DNA of 64,000 nucleotides from Marinobacter similis (GCF_000830985.1 NZ_CP007151.1:1736001-1800000), one strand, 5' to 3'; numbered from the stretch's first letter, positions 29,925 through 40,749 are shown. Notes: generated by a model from the letters alone, not told the origin. Program-made: numbers and translations.

Positions 29925-30878
29925 GTGCGTAGAGTCGGTAGAGAGGCGATCAAACAACTGCTGGGCGGCCTGTTGCTGGTGGGTTGCATGGGCTATGCCG
30001 TTGCCGCCGCCGATGGCGAAGAGCCGGCAAGCGTGGGGGCGACCACTGCCACGACCATCCGGCCGGCGGTGGCTACTGAGCTGGCGGACAATGCATTGAG
30101 TCGGTTGCGCCCGGAGGCGGCGGTCTGGCTGGAGCTTGAGAGTGGTGGTCGTACCCTGGGGTTGTTTTATCCGGAACAGGACCCGCCGGCCAACGGCGCT
30201 CTGGTGATTCTGGCGGATGTTGGCGACAACGCTGCCGCTGGTGTCGCCGACGAGCTGAGCCGGCACCTGACGGCCAAGGGCTGGTCGGTGCTGGCGGTGG
30301 GGCTGCCGGCGCCTTCGCCGCCGCTGCAACGTCACCTGGAGGCGCAGCCGGAGCCCGCGGATGCCGACGCGGAGGACGGTACCGAAGAGGCCAAGGGGGA
30401 TGGCAGTGACGACTCGTCGGTGATGATTGATGTCATGGCCTCGCCTACCGGCGAAAACCCGGAGCAGGTCTATCGGAATCGGGTTCGCCAGAGTCTGGCG
30501 GCCGCTGCGGCTGTGCTGGCGGAGCGAAGCTATGACCAGCCGGTGCTGGTGGGCTTGGGCCGGGCCAGCAGTCACCTGATCGCGACCGATGGCGAGCTTC
30601 AAGGTGCACCAGCGTTGATCTGGGTGGCACCGGAATTCTATCCCCGCGATGCCGTTGCCCTGGCGGACACGCTAACCAGTGGCGGCGAGGTGGCAATACT
30701 GGAGTTATACGCCAGTCGGGGGGAGGCCAGCGCGGCAAGCCAGCGGCGTTGGGCCGATTTGCGCCGTGCCGGTGTTGAGCAGCTGGATCGTCAGCCGGTA
30801 GCGATTAGTCGACCGCTGTCGGCCCATGGTGCGGGCGCCCTTGCCGGTCGCATCGATGCCTGGCTCAAAGCCCGCTGA
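29925..30878 (+). CDS. DUF3530 family alpha/beta-hydrolase-like secreted protein
   Basis: A predicted secreted protein of 317 aa (hydrophobic signal LLGGLLLVGCMGYAVAAA). It has an alpha/beta-hydrolase-like core: LVILADVGDNAAAGVADEL, GWSVLAVGLPAPSP, LVGLGRASSHLIATDG. The expected nucleophile elbow reads GLGRAS, so a conventional catalytic serine is uncertain. The start is a GTG at 29925. The family occurs between rpe/gph and djlA in related bacteria; function unknown. Confidence 0.78.
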   Translation: MRRVGREAIKQLLGGLLLVGCMGYAVAAADGEEPASVGATTATTIRPAVATELADNALSRLRPEAAVWLELESGGRTLGLFYPEQDPPANGALVILADVGDNAAAGVADELSRHLTAKGWSVLAVGLPAPSPPLQRHLEAQPEPADADAEDGTEEAKGDGSDDSSVMIDVMASPTGENPEQVYRNRVRQSLAAAAAVLAERSYDQPVLVGLGRASSHLIATDGELQGAPALIWVAPEFYPRDAVALADTLTSGGEVAILELYASRGEASAASQRRWADLRRAGVEQLDRQPVAISRPLSAHGAGALAGRIDAWLKAR

Positions 30879-30887
30879 AACCAGTTT

Positions 30888-31649
30888 CTATCGCAGTGCC
30901 CGGTGCCGACGCTTGACCAGTTCCCAGGCCTGTTGGTAGCGCAGCAGGCGTTCCTTGGCCAGGGCGCGTTCTTCATTGCTGACCTGCTGCTGGGCCAGCT
31001 TGTCCGGATGGCAGCCAGACACCTTCTTCTTGTAGGCCCGCTTGATGTCGATCAGAGCGTCCCGGCGGGTCACCCCCAATAATTCGCAGGCCTGTTCGTA
31101 GCTGGTTGGCTTGGCCAGGTTTTCGGCATGGCGGATCCAGACCTTGCTGGCGTAGCTGTCGAAAATGTCATCGCTGACAGCCACCGGCAGGCCAATCTGA
31201 TCGATCGCGTCTTCGCAGCGATAACGGCGCTGTTTACCGGGGCGGCCCATCAGCTGGGCGGCATGACACAGGCAAATCGCCACGATCAGCGCCGGCGCGG
31301 GCCAGATCCGGTTGCTCAGGCGCAGGGACAGGCCCCGCAGCCCCGGTAGCTGCTCCGCGGACTTGCCGCGCTGGAACCAGTTGATGGCCCGGCGGCGCTG
31401 ACGCTGGGAGAGTTTGAGCGCCTTGATCAGGCCCTCGGCGTAGCGAATGTCGGCTTCACTGACCCGGCCCTCGGCCTTGGCGACATAGCCGAGGAAATAG
31501 AACAGCGGCAGCCGGCACCAGCCTGGCAGTCGGGTGCGCTCGAGCAGGGTTGAGGTTTGATGGCCACAGGACGACAACTCCCGCAGCAGGCTGGTGAATT
31601 CCGCTTCGATCCGGGCCGGTAGTAGTGGCTGCTCCGTGCTGTCCACCAT
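30888..31649 (-). CDS. DjlA-like co-chaperone (TerB-like plus J domain)
   Basis: A protein of 253 aa with a TerB/DjlA-like helical N-terminal part (about 30-130, YFLGYVAKAEGRVSEADI) and a C-terminal J domain (about 185-250) carrying the HPD tripeptide in SGCHPDKL. The latter stimulates DnaK ATPase activity. E. coli DjlA has an N-terminal membrane anchor, which is not obvious here. It ends 9 bp from the convergent DUF3530 gene and precedes the murU end by a few bases. Confidence 0.85.
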   Translation of the reverse strand: MVDSTEQPLLPARIEAEFTSLLRELSSCGHQTSTLLERTRLPGWCRLPLFYFLGYVAKAEGRVSEADIRYAEGLIKALKLSQRQRRRAINWFQRGKSAEQLPGLRGLSLRLSNRIWPAPALIVAICLCHAAQLMGRPGKQRRYRCEDAIDQIGLPVAVSDDIFDSYASKVWIRHAENLAKPTSYEQACELLGVTRRDALIDIKRAYKKKVSGCHPDKLAQQQVSNEERALAKERLLRYQQAWELVKRRHRALR

Positions 31650-31652
31650 GGC

Positions 31653-32333
31653 TCAGGGCTTCCTGTGCTTGAGGGTCTGGTCCAGGGCTTGCAGGCGTTC
31701 CGGCGTACCTACATCGACCCACTGCCCATGGTGTTCGACGCCGCGAACGCGTTGGTCACTCATAGCTTCGCGCAATACTGGGCCGAGTTTGCCGGATTGG
31801 TCGTCCAGGCCCTGAAACAGCCGGCGGTGTAGCAGGCTGATACCGGTGAAGGTGAGTTTGTCGGTGCCGTCCTCGGTCACGGTGCCGTCGGCGTGGAGCT
31901 GGAAGTCGCCCGCCGGATGGTGCTCAGGATTGCTGGTCAGCACCAGTAACGCGTCGCAGTCGGACGGTGGTGTCAGTTCGGAGAGCGGGAAGTCGCACCA
32001 GATATCGCCATTGATCACCAGAAACCAGTCGCAATCCGCACTGGTCAATTGGGGCAGGGCGCGAACGATGCCTCCGGCGGTCTCCAGTGGCTCGCCTTCA
32101 CGGGAGTACTGAATCGACAGGCCGAAATCCTCACCGGTGCCCAGTGCCGATTCAATCTGTTCGCCCAGCCATGCATGGTTGATGATCACATCGCGGAAGC
32201 CGTCGGCGTGCAGCCGCTCCAGGTGATGCACGATCAGCGGCTTGCCCCCGGCCGTAAGCAGAGGCTTGGGCGTGGTCAGGGTCAGCGGCCGCATTCGTTC
32301 GCCCTTGCCGGCGGCCAGGATCATCGCTTTCAC
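31653..32333 (-). CDS. murU: N-acetylmuramate alpha-1-phosphate uridylyltransferase
   Basis: A nucleotidyltransferase of 226 aa that makes UDP-MurNAc in the peptidoglycan-recycling shunt bypassing MurA. It has the signature MILAAGKGERMRPLT, PKPLLTAGGKPLI and VVNGDI-type FLVINGDIWCDFPL. The start is a GTG overlapping the amgK stop (GTGA), so the pair is coupled. The pathway gives intrinsic fosfomycin resistance in Pseudomonas. Confidence 0.93.
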   Translation of the reverse strand: MKAMILAAGKGERMRPLTLTTPKPLLTAGGKPLIVHHLERLHADGFRDVIINHAWLGEQIESALGTGEDFGLSIQYSREGEPLETAGGIVRALPQLTSADCDWFLVINGDIWCDFPLSELTPPSDCDALLVLTSNPEHHPAGDFQLHADGTVTEDGTDKLTFTGISLLHRRLFQGLDDQSGKLGPVLREAMSDQRVRGVEHHGQWVDVGTPERLQALDQTLKHRKP

Positions 32334-33376
32334 TGCGGGGTTTGCTCCTGGTTCGGAGCCGCACCAATGCGTTGTTCGATGGCGGGCATGACCACAGCGC
32401 TAAGCCACTCGTGGAAATGGCGCAGGGCCGGTTGCCGGCGGCTGGCGATGATCAGGTAGTTCACCGTGCGGGGAATGTCGGCCAGGTAACCGTGCTTGCC
32501 ATCCCGGATCGCCAGGCGGGCAAAGATGCCCGCGGCTTTCAGGTGCCGTTGCATGCCCATCAGTTCAAACCACTGGCGGAAGGTTTCGGCATCGGCCCGG
32601 TGCAGCCCGGCGTCGGCGCTGCGCTGGCGGAAAAACTCGAGCCAGCGGCAAATGGCCTCCTCGGGCCAGTGGATATAGCAGTCCTTCAGCAACGATACCG
32701 CATCGTAGGTGACCGGCCCGCAGACCGCATCCTGGAAATCAATGACGCCCGGACGGTCGCTGTTGTCGGCGACCAGAAGGTTGCGGGAATGGTAGTCCCG
32801 GTGCACGGTCACTTCCGGCTGTGCCAGGGCGCTTTCCCGCAGGAAAGCGAATGCGGTATCCAGCAAGGCCCGTTCCGTGTTGTCGAGGCTCAGGCCGAGG
32901 TATTGCTCGAGCAGCCAGTCTGGAAACAGGGCCATCTCACGGTCCAGCAACGCGGCATCGTAGGGCGGCAGCGGATAGTCGTCCGGTGCGGCCAACTGCT
33001 GGATCTGCACCAGCTCGGTCAGCGCGCCCTGATATAGGCGATCGGCGTTGCTGTCATTCAGTTCGGCTAGCATCAGGTTGTCACCGAAGTCTTCCAGCAA
33101 CAGGAAGCCCTGCTCGAGATCAGTCTGCAGGATTTCGGGCACGTGGATGCCGTGCCGGTGCCAGTGACGGGCAATGGCGAGAAAAGCAGTGCAGTCCTCG
33201 TGCTCCGGGGGCGCATCCATGACAATCAGCGGAGTGGGTTGGCGGCTCTGGTCATTGCGCCAGACCCGGAAATAGCGCCGAAAGCTGGCGTCACCGGAGA
33301 CCGGCTCGGCGATGGCTTCGGACAGGCCATTGAACTGCCTGACCCAGTTGGTCAGCAACTTCTGACGGGTATCCAT
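32330..33376 (-). CDS. amgK: N-acetylmuramate/N-acetylglucosamine anomeric kinase
   Basis: A sugar kinase of 348 aa with the aminoglycoside-phosphotransferase fold. It phosphorylates MurNAc at C1 to feed MurU. The catalytic loop reads VHRDYHSRNLLV and the metal site VIDFQDAVCGP. The N-lobe has SGDASFRRYFRV. It is transcribed away from lptD across a 217-bp promoter region, the same arrangement as in Pseudomonas. Confidence 0.93.
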   Translation of the reverse strand: MDTRQKLLTNWVRQFNGLSEAIAEPVSGDASFRRYFRVWRNDQSRQPTPLIVMDAPPEHEDCTAFLAIARHWHRHGIHVPEILQTDLEQGFLLLEDFGDNLMLAELNDSNADRLYQGALTELVQIQQLAAPDDYPLPPYDAALLDREMALFPDWLLEQYLGLSLDNTERALLDTAFAFLRESALAQPEVTVHRDYHSRNLLVADNSDRPGVIDFQDAVCGPVTYDAVSLLKDCYIHWPEEAICRWLEFFRQRSADAGLHRADAETFRQWFELMGMQRHLKAAGIFARLAIRDGKHGYLADIPRTVNYLIIASRRQPALRHFHEWLSAVVMPAIEQRIGAAPNQEQTPQ

Positions 33377-33593
33377 GATGCGGCTGGCTTTCCTGGAAAA
33401 ATGGATGATCGATGACAGCGAAAGTTAGCAGACCAGTATAAAGACGGTAAATCGGTTTTGCAGCGGACTTTCCGTTAACAACCCCTTAGGGCACGTGTAA
33501 ACTAGGCTGCTTTCGTGGTGTTGCGCAGTGATGCGCAGTCGTGCCCATAATCATGCCGTCGATTCACTGACCAGCAACAGGAAGCCTGTCACC

Positions 33594-35973
33594 GTGCCAA
33601 TTTCCGATCGCCATCTGCAAAGGCCTGCGCTCCGGTTCGGCAGGTGTGTGGCGGTCGCGATCCTGGGATCGGCGCCGTTTTCGGTGCTCGCCCAGTCTGC
33701 ACCCACTGCCGCGGAAATTGACTGGCGCCCAAGGGCGCAGTTACCAGAGTCGGCGCTCGAGCGCCTGCCGGTATTCTGTGACGGTGGTTATCTGCCGTCC
33801 GGTGCCGACGGTCACCAGGCTGGCGTCGGCGCCATGCTCGGCGAATCCGGCGCTGGGCCAGCACCGATCGAGGCGAGCGGCTTGATGCCCGCTACGAAAT
33901 TGATCGCGCGCTCTACCTCAAGGGCGATGTCCGGATACGCAGGGTGGCTTCGAAGTCAGCGGGTCCGAGGCGCGCTACAATCAGTCCGAAGGTCGGGTTT
34001 CGGTGCAGGGGCCGCTGGTAAGCCGGGGCGAGGGTTTTCTGCTCACCGGTGACAGCGCCGAGTACAGCGTCGATTCCGGACGATTCGATATCAACACTGC
34101 CACCTTCCTGATTCACGGTGCCGACATGCGCGGCCAGGCCGGCAGCCTGACGCGGCTGGACGAGAGCCAGGTCGACATCCGTGATGGCATGCTGACCACC
34201 TGTGGTCCCCAGCAGAACGACTGGGCCATCGTCGCATCGGATATTCATCTCAATCAGGCCGAGGGTTTTGGTACTGCCAAACACGTGCGCCTCGAGGTGC
34301 TCGATGTGCCGGTGTTCTACTGGCCCTGGGCCAGTTTCCCCATTGATGACCGGCGCAAGACCGGCTTCCTGTATCCGTCGTTCGGGTCCTCCAGCGCCGG
34401 CAGTGGTGCCTTTGTCTCGGTGCCCTATTACCTGAACCTGGCGCCGCACTACGACGCCACCCTGACGCCCCAGTACATTCACGGCCGCGGCCTGTTCAAT
34501 GAAGCCGAGGGCCGTTACCTGAGCCGCTGGGGCGAATCGGTGCTGCAGCTCGGCTACATCGACAACGATTCGGCCTACACCGACGAGAATCCGGGCGAAG
34601 ACGGCGAGCGCTGGGCGCTGGATGTCGCCACCCGCGCCAACATCGGCAGCGGCTGGACTGGCTACGGTGACTATTCGGTAGTCAGCGACGAAGACTACCT
34701 GAGTGATCTCAACCGCAGCCTGGAAATCAATCAGACCACACATCTGCAGCGTCGGGGCGGCGTGCGGTATCGGGATCGGAATCAGTACTTTGAAACCTAC
34801 CTGAATGACTACCAGACCATCAGTGACAGCATCGCTGACGTCAACAAGCCCTATGCCCAGCTGCCGGAGGTGCTCTACGGTGCCACCCGGGAAATGGGCT
34901 GGCTGGAAGCCGGTCTGGAAAGCCAGTACACCGTGTTCTATCGCGACAATGAGAACCTGACCGGGCTGGATCGGGCCAATGGCCAGCGCCTGCGCGCGGT
35001 GCCGGAGTTGGCGCTGCCGATGCGGGCTCTGTGGGGCTTCAGTCGGCCCTCGGTGAGTGTGGATTACACTCGCTACGAGCTGGAAGATTACACCCTGGGT
35101 GACGAAAGCATTGACCGCACGGTGCCGATCGCCGAATGGGATAACGGTTTGTACTTTGATCGTCAGTCCAGCGTTTTCGATGTGCCCTACAACCAGACCC
35201 TGGAACCCCGGCTCTACTACGCCTGGGCCGATGCCGAAGCTGACCAGAACGACATTCCGGATTTCGATACCGATCTGCAAGCCTTTCGTTTTGATCAGCT
35301 GTTCCAGCCGGATCGATTCACCGGGGGTGACCGGGTCGGTGACACCAATCAGCTGACGGTGGCGGTCACCAGTCGATTCAACGATCTGGTGACGGGTGCG
35401 GAGCGTGCTCGCTTCAGTATCGGCCAGGTCCAGTACTTTCAGGATCGTGAGGTGACCCTGTTCGGTGAGGGCGCCGGTACCCGGTCTCGCTCACCGCTGG
35501 CGGGTGAGATGGTCCTGGCGCCCCTCGACACCCTGGAAATCCGGTCATCGGGTTTGTGGGACCCAGAGACGGGTGAAACCGAGGAAGGCCGCAGCCAGTT
35601 GATATACCATTCCGAGGATTACCGCTATCTGGCCAGCCTTGGTCACACCTACAGCAAGGACGAACTTGAACAGTCGGACATCGCCGGGGTTTTACCGGTC
35701 ACTGATCGTGTTAGCCTGATCGGTCGATGGGTTTATGATTCCAGTCTGGATCGCACGGTTGGATCCCTGGCCGGGCTGGAATACAACAATTGCTGCTGGA
35801 GCGTTCAGGTGGTGCACCAGAACTACCTGACCGATGACAGTGAACTGGATACCCGGTTGCTGTTCCAGATTCAGCTGAAAGGACTCGGTGGCAGTGGTGG
35901 CTCGTCCACCCGCATTTCCGAGGCTATTTACGGTTTTGATGAGCGGGAGCGTCGTCGGTTTGGAACTCCCTGA
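33594..35973 (+). CDS. lptD: LPS-assembly outer-membrane protein LptD (two frame breaks)
   Basis: A protein of about 793 aa that inserts LPS into the outer leaflet with LptE. It comprises a signal peptide (VAVAILGSAPFSVLAQ), an N-terminal OstA/jelly-roll domain (SGSEARYNQSEGRV, DSGRFDINTATFLIHGADM) and a large beta-barrel (VPVFYWPWASFPIDDRRKT onward). Two single-base losses, near 33877 and near 33929, break the frame. Repair gives ..EAERLDARYEIDRALYLKGD... The start is probably the GTG at 33594 with AGGAAG upstream; an ATG near 33531 is possible. LptD is normally essential, which argues that the breaks are artefacts. Confidence 0.93.
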
Positions 35974-36035
35974 CCGGAGTTCAGACTAACCCACGGCCAC
36001 GGTGCCCGCAGCCCATTTATTATCAAGAGGTGTTT

Positions 36036-37394
36036 ATGAAGGCGACCCTTCGCCATGCTGTACAAACGTTGCTGTTGGTCGCGGCCGTTGCCCTGTCGCT
36101 ATCGGCGCAGGCGGAGCGCAAGCTGCTTGACCAGGTGGTTGCGATTGTTGATGACGACGTCATTCTGCAGACGGAACTTGATGCCCGCATCAATACGATT
36201 ACCACCCGGCTGCGCGCCCAGGGCACGGGGTTGCCGCCCCAAGATGTCCTTGAAGAGCGGGTGCTGGAACAGCTGATTACCGAATCCATCCAGCTCCAGC
36301 GAGCGGATAAGCTGGGCATGCGGATCAGTGACAACGAGCTGAACGAAACCATGGACAACATCGTTGAGCGCAACGGCATGACCATGGCCCAGTTTGAGCA
36401 GCAGCTGGCGTCCGAAGGTGTGACCTTCCGCCAGGCTCGGGAACAGATCCGCAACGAGATGCTGACCAGCCGGGTGCAGCAGCGCCAGGTGGGCAACCGG
36501 GTGCGGGTAACTGATCGTGAAATCGAGAATTATCTGGAAGCGCTGGAAGCGTCTGGCCAAAATACCGCCGAGTACCAGTTGGCCTACATTTTCATCGAAG
36601 TGGACGACCCCAGCGACGAAGCCTCCGTGGCCGAGACCCGTGAACGTGCCCAGGATCTGCGCCAGCAGATCGTCGATGGCCGTGATTTCCGGGAAGTTGC
36701 GGTAGCGGAATCAGACGCCAGCAACGCCCTTGAGGGCGGCAATATGGGCTGGCGTACCGAAAGCCAGTTGCCGTCGCTGGTGGCACCGGTGGTGCCCGAG
36801 CTGGAAGTGGGCACGCCCTCGGCAGTGCTTGAGAACAACAGTGGCTTCCACCTGGTTATGGTGTTGGACAAGCGCGGCGGTGGCCAACAGCAGGTTATCC
36901 AGCAGCACAAGGTACGGCACATTCTGATTCGCCCCTCCGAGGCGGTGCCCGATGCCAGTGCCGAAGCCAAGATCCGCGATATCTACAACCGGCTTGAGCA
37001 GGGCGCAGACTTTGCGGATCTGGCTCGCGAGTACTCTGACGACCCGGTCTCCGGCTCTGACGGCGGCAACCTTGGCTGGGTCAATCGGGGCCAGATGGTG
37101 CCGGCTTTTGAGCAGGCCATGCTGGAGGCGGACCTGGGTGAACTGCGCGGACCCTTCCGCTCGCAGTTTGGCTGGCACATCCTGCAGGTGCAGGAGCGCC
37201 GGCAGAAGGACATCAGTGGCGATGTGAAAAAAGCCGAAGCGCGTCAGGCAATATACCGTCGCAAATCGGAAACCGAGCTGCAGAACTGGTTGCGCGAGAT
37301 TCGGGACGAAGCGTTTGTTGAATTCAAGGGCGAGTACGCCCCTGAAGAAACCACCGATGGAGAAACCACCGATGGAGACGGCAGCGAGTCATGA
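36036..37394 (+). CDS. surA: Periplasmic chaperone/peptidyl-prolyl isomerase SurA
   Basis: It escorts outer-membrane proteins such as LptD through the periplasm. The 452-aa protein has a Sec signal ending LSAQA, a SurA_N domain (about 25-150) and two parvulin PPIase domains (about 175-275 and 285-390; VRHILIRPSE, LAREYSDDPVSGSDGGNLGW, GWHILQV). The ATG at 36036 has AAGAGG 5 bp upstream. Near the C-terminus is a short tandem repeat (EETTDGETTDGDG). Its stop overlaps the pdxA start. Confidence 0.96.
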   Translation: MKATLRHAVQTLLLVAAVALSLSAQAERKLLDQVVAIVDDDVILQTELDARINTITTRLRAQGTGLPPQDVLEERVLEQLITESIQLQRADKLGMRISDNELNETMDNIVERNGMTMAQFEQQLASEGVTFRQAREQIRNEMLTSRVQQRQVGNRVRVTDREIENYLEALEASGQNTAEYQLAYIFIEVDDPSDEASVAETRERAQDLRQQIVDGRDFREVAVAESDASNALEGGNMGWRTESQLPSLVAPVVPELEVGTPSAVLENNSGFHLVMVLDKRGGGQQQVIQQHKVRHILIRPSEAVPDASAEAKIRDIYNRLEQGADFADLAREYSDDPVSGSDGGNLGWVNRGQMVPAFEQAMLEADLGELRGPFRSQFGWHILQVQERRQKDISGDVKKAEARQAIYRRKSETELQNWLREIRDEAFVEFKGEYAPEETTDGETTDGDGSES

Positions 37395-38399
37395 CCGATC
37401 CGGTGATCCTTGCTCTGACCGCGGGTGAGCCCGCAGGCATTGGCCCGGAGCTGTGCTTGCAACTGGCTGCGCAGCATCGGGACGAGGGTATTGTGGTGGT
37501 GGCCAGTAAAACGCTGCTGGCGCCCGCGCCGAGCAGCTGGGGCTGGATGTCATCCTGCACGACTGGCAACCGGGCCAGCGTCCTGCTACCAGGGCCGGTG
37601 AGCTCTCGGTCCTCGTGGTCGATGGTTGCGCCAGTACCGAAGCCGGTGTGCTCGATCCGGCCAACAGCGCCTACGTGCTGGAGACGCTTCGTGCGGCCGC
37701 CAACGGCTGCCTGCAAGGAGACTTCGATGGCATGGTTACCGCCCCGGTGCACAAGGGGGTAATCAACGAGGCCGGCATCGCATTCAGTGGCCATACCGAA
37801 TTCCTGCAGGAATTGTGCGGCGTCGAGCGCGTGGTCATGATGCTGGCAACCGAGGATCTTCGGGTCGCGCTGGTGACCACCCACTTACCGCTGAAAGACG
37901 TGTCCGCGGCCATTACGCCAGAGCGACTGTCGCAGGTAACCCGCATTCTCAATGCTGACCTGAAGGCGTTTTTCGGCCTTGAGCAGCCGCGTATCCTGGT
38001 CGCCGGCCTGAATCCCCATGCCGGGGAGGGCGGGCACCTTGGCCGCGAGGAAATCGAGACCATTGAGCCGACGCTTGAGCAACTCAGGCTGAAGGCATAC
38101 AGCTGACCGGTCCCTTGCCCGCCGATACCCTATTTACGCCCCATTGGCTGAATGATGCCGATGCCGTCCTGGCGATGTATCACGACCAGGGTTTGCCGGT
38201 GTTGAAATTCCAGGGCTTTGGCAGGGCGGTAAATATCACCCTGGGCTTGCCTATTGTCCGTACCTCCGTCGATCACGGCACTGCCCTGGATCTGGCCGGA
38301 ACCGGTACCGCCGATGCGGGCAGCCTGCAGACGGCAATCCGCGTGGGTGCACAAATGGCCCGCTGTCGAAATGTCGCTAACCAAGAGAACCGTCCGTGA
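37391..38399 (+). CDS. pdxA: 4-hydroxythreonine-4-phosphate dehydrogenase (two frame breaks)
   Basis: An enzyme of about 336 aa in pyridoxal-phosphate synthesis. It has [27 protein letters not shown] with HTEFL (metal and substrate ligands), [26 protein letters not shown] and [10 protein letters not shown]. Two single-base deletions, near 37526 and near 38090, split it into three pieces that join cleanly (..[13 protein letters not shown].. and ..[13 protein letters not shown]..). The ATG overlaps the surA stop and the TGA overlaps the rsmA GTG. Confidence 0.93.
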
Positions 38400-39229
38400 G
38401 TAATAAAGCCGGCCACCAGGCCCGAAAGCGATTTGGTCAGAACTTTCTCCACGATCCCGGCGTGATCGAGCGCATCGTGCGTGCGATCCACCCAAAACCC
38501 GAGGACACGCTGGTGGAAATCGGCCCGGGTCTGGGGGCAATCACGGAAGAAATCCTGGCGGTGAACCCCAGGCTGCAGGTGGTGGAACTCGACCGTGATC
38601 TGATTCCGGTGTTGCGAACCAAGTTCTTCAACTACCCGGAATTCCGCATCCACGAGGCCGATGCCCTTAGCTTCGACTTCAGCCAGCTCGCCGACGATGA
38701 CCGGGGCCTGCGGATCATCGGTAACCTGCCCTACAATATTTCCACGCCTCTGATCTTTCATCTGCTGGGACAGGCAGGTGTGGTCAAGGACATGCACTTC
38801 ATGCTGCAAAAGGAAGTGGTGCAGCGACTGGCGGCAGTGCCCGGTGATAACAACTATGGTCGCCTGGGCATCATGGCGCAGTACTTCTGCAAGGTGCAGC
38901 CCCTGTTTGAAGTTGGCCCCGGCGCGTTCCGGCCGGCGCCGAAAGTGGATTCGGCCATTGTTCGCCTGGTGCCCCATGAGACCCTGCCGCACCCGGCCAA
39001 AGATTTGGGTACGCTGCAGGCGGTGGTTCGCACCGCGTTTAACGCGCGGCGCAAGACACTGCGCAAGGCACTCGGCAGCCTGATCACCGTCGACCAGCTG
39101 CAAAGCCTTGGCATCAACGATGGCCTGCGACCGGAAAACCTCAGTCTTGCCGACTATGTTCTGATTGCCGATCTGCTGGTCGATCAGAAAGTCTCAGATG
39201 CCGGCTCCGAAGAGGTAAGTAATGACTGA
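38396..39229 (+). CDS. rsmA: 16S rRNA (adenine1518/1519-N6) dimethyltransferase
   Basis: KsgA/RsmA, 277 aa, dimethylates two adenines in helix 45 of 16S rRNA. Motifs: [16 protein letters not shown]-binding [24 protein letters not shown] and catalytic [11 protein letters not shown]. The GTG start overlaps the pdxA stop. The 3' end overlaps apaH by 8 bp, leaving no room for apaG, which usually sits between them. Confidence 0.96.
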   Translation: MSNKAGHQARKRFGQNFLHDPGVIERIVRAIHPKPEDTLVEIGPGLGAITEEILAVNPRLQVVELDRDLIPVLRTKFFNYPEFRIHEADALSFDFSQLADDDRGLRIIGNLPYNISTPLIFHLLGQAGVVKDMHFMLQKEVVQRLAAVPGDNNYGRLGIMAQYFCKVQPLFEVGPGAFRPAPKVDSAIVRLVPHETLPHPAKDLGTLQAVVRTAFNARRKTLRKALGSLITVDQLQSLGINDGLRPENLSLADYVLIADLLVDQKVSDAGSEEVSND

Positions 39230-40022
39230 CTACGCCATTGGCGATATTCAGGGCTGTTATGACCGCATGCGGGATGTCCTGGCCAAGGTTGAGTTTTCGC
39301 CGTCGCGGGATCGGTTGTGGGTCGCCGGCGACCTGATCAATCGTGGCCCGTCGTCACTGGAAACGCTCAGGTACCTTGAGAGTCTGGGCAGTTCGGCGGT
39401 GGTGGTGCTGGGCAATCACGACCTGCATCTGCTGGCGGTGGCGCTGGGCGGACATCCACCAAAGCGCAAGGACACTCTGGCGGATATTCTCGATGCCCCC
39501 GATCATGACCGGCTTGTGGCCTGGCTGCGTCAGCAGAACCTGAGTGTTCATGACCCGGATCGCAATCTGATCATGGTACATGCCGGTGTTCCCCACATCT
39601 GGAATGTGGACCAGACCATGGAGTACGCCCGGGAAGTGGAGTCGGTGATTCGGAGCGACGATGCCGAGTACTACTTTACCCACATGTACGGCAATGAGCC
39701 GGCGTGCTGGCATGAGAGCTTAGCGGGCATGGACCGCTGGCGGGCAATCACCAATTACTTTACCCGCATGCGCTTTATTCGTGCGGATGGGACGCTGGAG
39801 CTGGCGACCAAGGAGTCAGCCGAACATGCACCCAAAGGCTATGCTCCCTGGTTCACCTATGCCCGGCCGGATGACGTACGCGTGGTGTTTGGTCATTGGG
39901 CAGCGCTGGAAGGCCAAACGGGCAACGATCAGTTCATTGGGCTGGATACCGGTTGTGTCTGGGGTGGTGTGCTCACCATGATGAACCTGGACACAGGAGA
40001 AAAGATCCACTGTGAGTGCTGA
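39222..40022 (+). CDS. apaH: Symmetrical diadenosine tetraphosphatase
   Basis: It hydrolyses Ap4A to two ADP and also removes Np4 caps from RNA. The 266-aa metallophosphatase has [53 protein letters not shown] and [11 protein letters not shown], all the metal-binding blocks. It overlaps rsmA upstream and the DUF423 gene downstream by 11 bp. Confidence 0.96.
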   Translation: MTDYAIGDIQGCYDRMRDVLAKVEFSPSRDRLWVAGDLINRGPSSLETLRYLESLGSSAVVVLGNHDLHLLAVALGGHPPKRKDTLADILDAPDHDRLVAWLRQQNLSVHDPDRNLIMVHAGVPHIWNVDQTMEYAREVESVIRSDDAEYYFTHMYGNEPACWHESLAGMDRWRAITNYFTRMRFIRADGTLELATKESAEHAPKGYAPWFTYARPDDVRVVFGHWAALEGQTGNDQFIGLDTGCVWGGVLTMMNLDTGEKIHCEC

Positions 40023-40437
40023 GCACGTAAAACCCGGGCCCGGTATCATGCGAGCGCCGCTGGCTCTTGGTGCCGGGGCGGCGTTGCTGGCTGTCATGGC
40101 CGGAGCCTTTGGCAGTCATGGTCTCAGGGGTACGCTGGATGCGCGCGGCCTTGAGGTTTTCCAGACGGCCGTCACTTATCAGATGCACCACGCCATTGCT
40201 CTGGTGCTGGTGGCGTTGCTGGCATTAACCTCGCTCAGTCGACGGTTGCTGGCTTGCGCGGCTGTGTTGTTCAGCGCAGGTATTGTGCTGTTCAGTGGTA
40301 GCCTATACCTGTTGGTGTTAACCGACCTGCGCTGGATTGGACCACTCACACCCCTGGGTGGGTTGTGCTTTATGATGGCCTGGGCCCTGCTGGTTGTGGC
40401 TGCCGTGCGCCATCCAAGAGTCCCGGGCCAGAGTTAG
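40012..40437 (+). CDS. DUF423 family small membrane protein
   Basis: A protein of 141 aa with four predicted membrane helices. The family signature is AGAFGSHGL, with YQMHHAIALVLVAL and SGSLYLLVLT. No function is established. It begins with a GTG inside the apaH 3' end, so it is coupled to it. The thiS ribosome site follows directly. Confidence 0.88.
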   Translation: MSAEHVKPGPGIMRAPLALGAGAALLAVMAGAFGSHGLRGTLDARGLEVFQTAVTYQMHHAIALVLVALLALTSLSRRLLACAAVLFSAGIVLFSGSLYLLVLTDLRWIGPLTPLGGLCFMMAWALLVVAAVRHPRVPGQS

Positions 40438-40468
40438 TGCACCGGGAAAACAGAGGTAAGCAAACGCT

Positions 40469-40669
40469 ATGCAAGTTGAAGTGAACGGCGATGCGATGGA
40501 GCTCCCGGCCGGAGCAACCATAGGCTCCCTGATTGATCAAATGGCCCTGGCAGGCAAGCGCCTGGCCGTGGAAGTGAACGAAGACATTGTCCCGCGCAGT
40601 CAGCACCAGAGTTTTGCACTCAGTGACGGCGACCGGGTGGAAGTTGTTCACGCCATCGGTGGCGGCTGA
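40469..40669 (+). CDS. thiS: Thiamine biosynthesis sulfur carrier protein
   Basis: A ubiquitin-like protein of 66 aa ending in the required Gly-Gly tail (VVHAIGGG). ThiF adenylates the tail, which then carries the thiocarboxylate for thiazole formation. AGAGGTAAG lies before the ATG. thiG follows after 80 bp. No TPP riboswitch fits in the 31-bp gap upstream. Confidence 0.93.
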   Translation: MQVEVNGDAMELPAGATIGSLIDQMALAGKRLAVEVNEDIVPRSQHQSFALSDGDRVEVVHAIGGG

Positions 40670-40749
40670 ACTGCCACGCTTTTGGCTCCGTCCGGCTTTG
40701 CGCTGCCGGGGCTACAAATCCAAGATTCATTGAAAACCGCAGGTAGGTT

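Noticed and set aside
33913..35280. Long open frame (455 codons) on the minus strand inside lptD
   Set aside because: It is antisense to a clearly conserved lptD coding region, has low-complexity composition typical of a GC-rich shadow frame, and shows no recognisable domain.
40438..40468. TPP riboswitch ahead of thiS
   Set aside because: Only 31 bp separate the DUF423 stop and thiS, too short for a THI element, and none of its conserved bases are recognisable.
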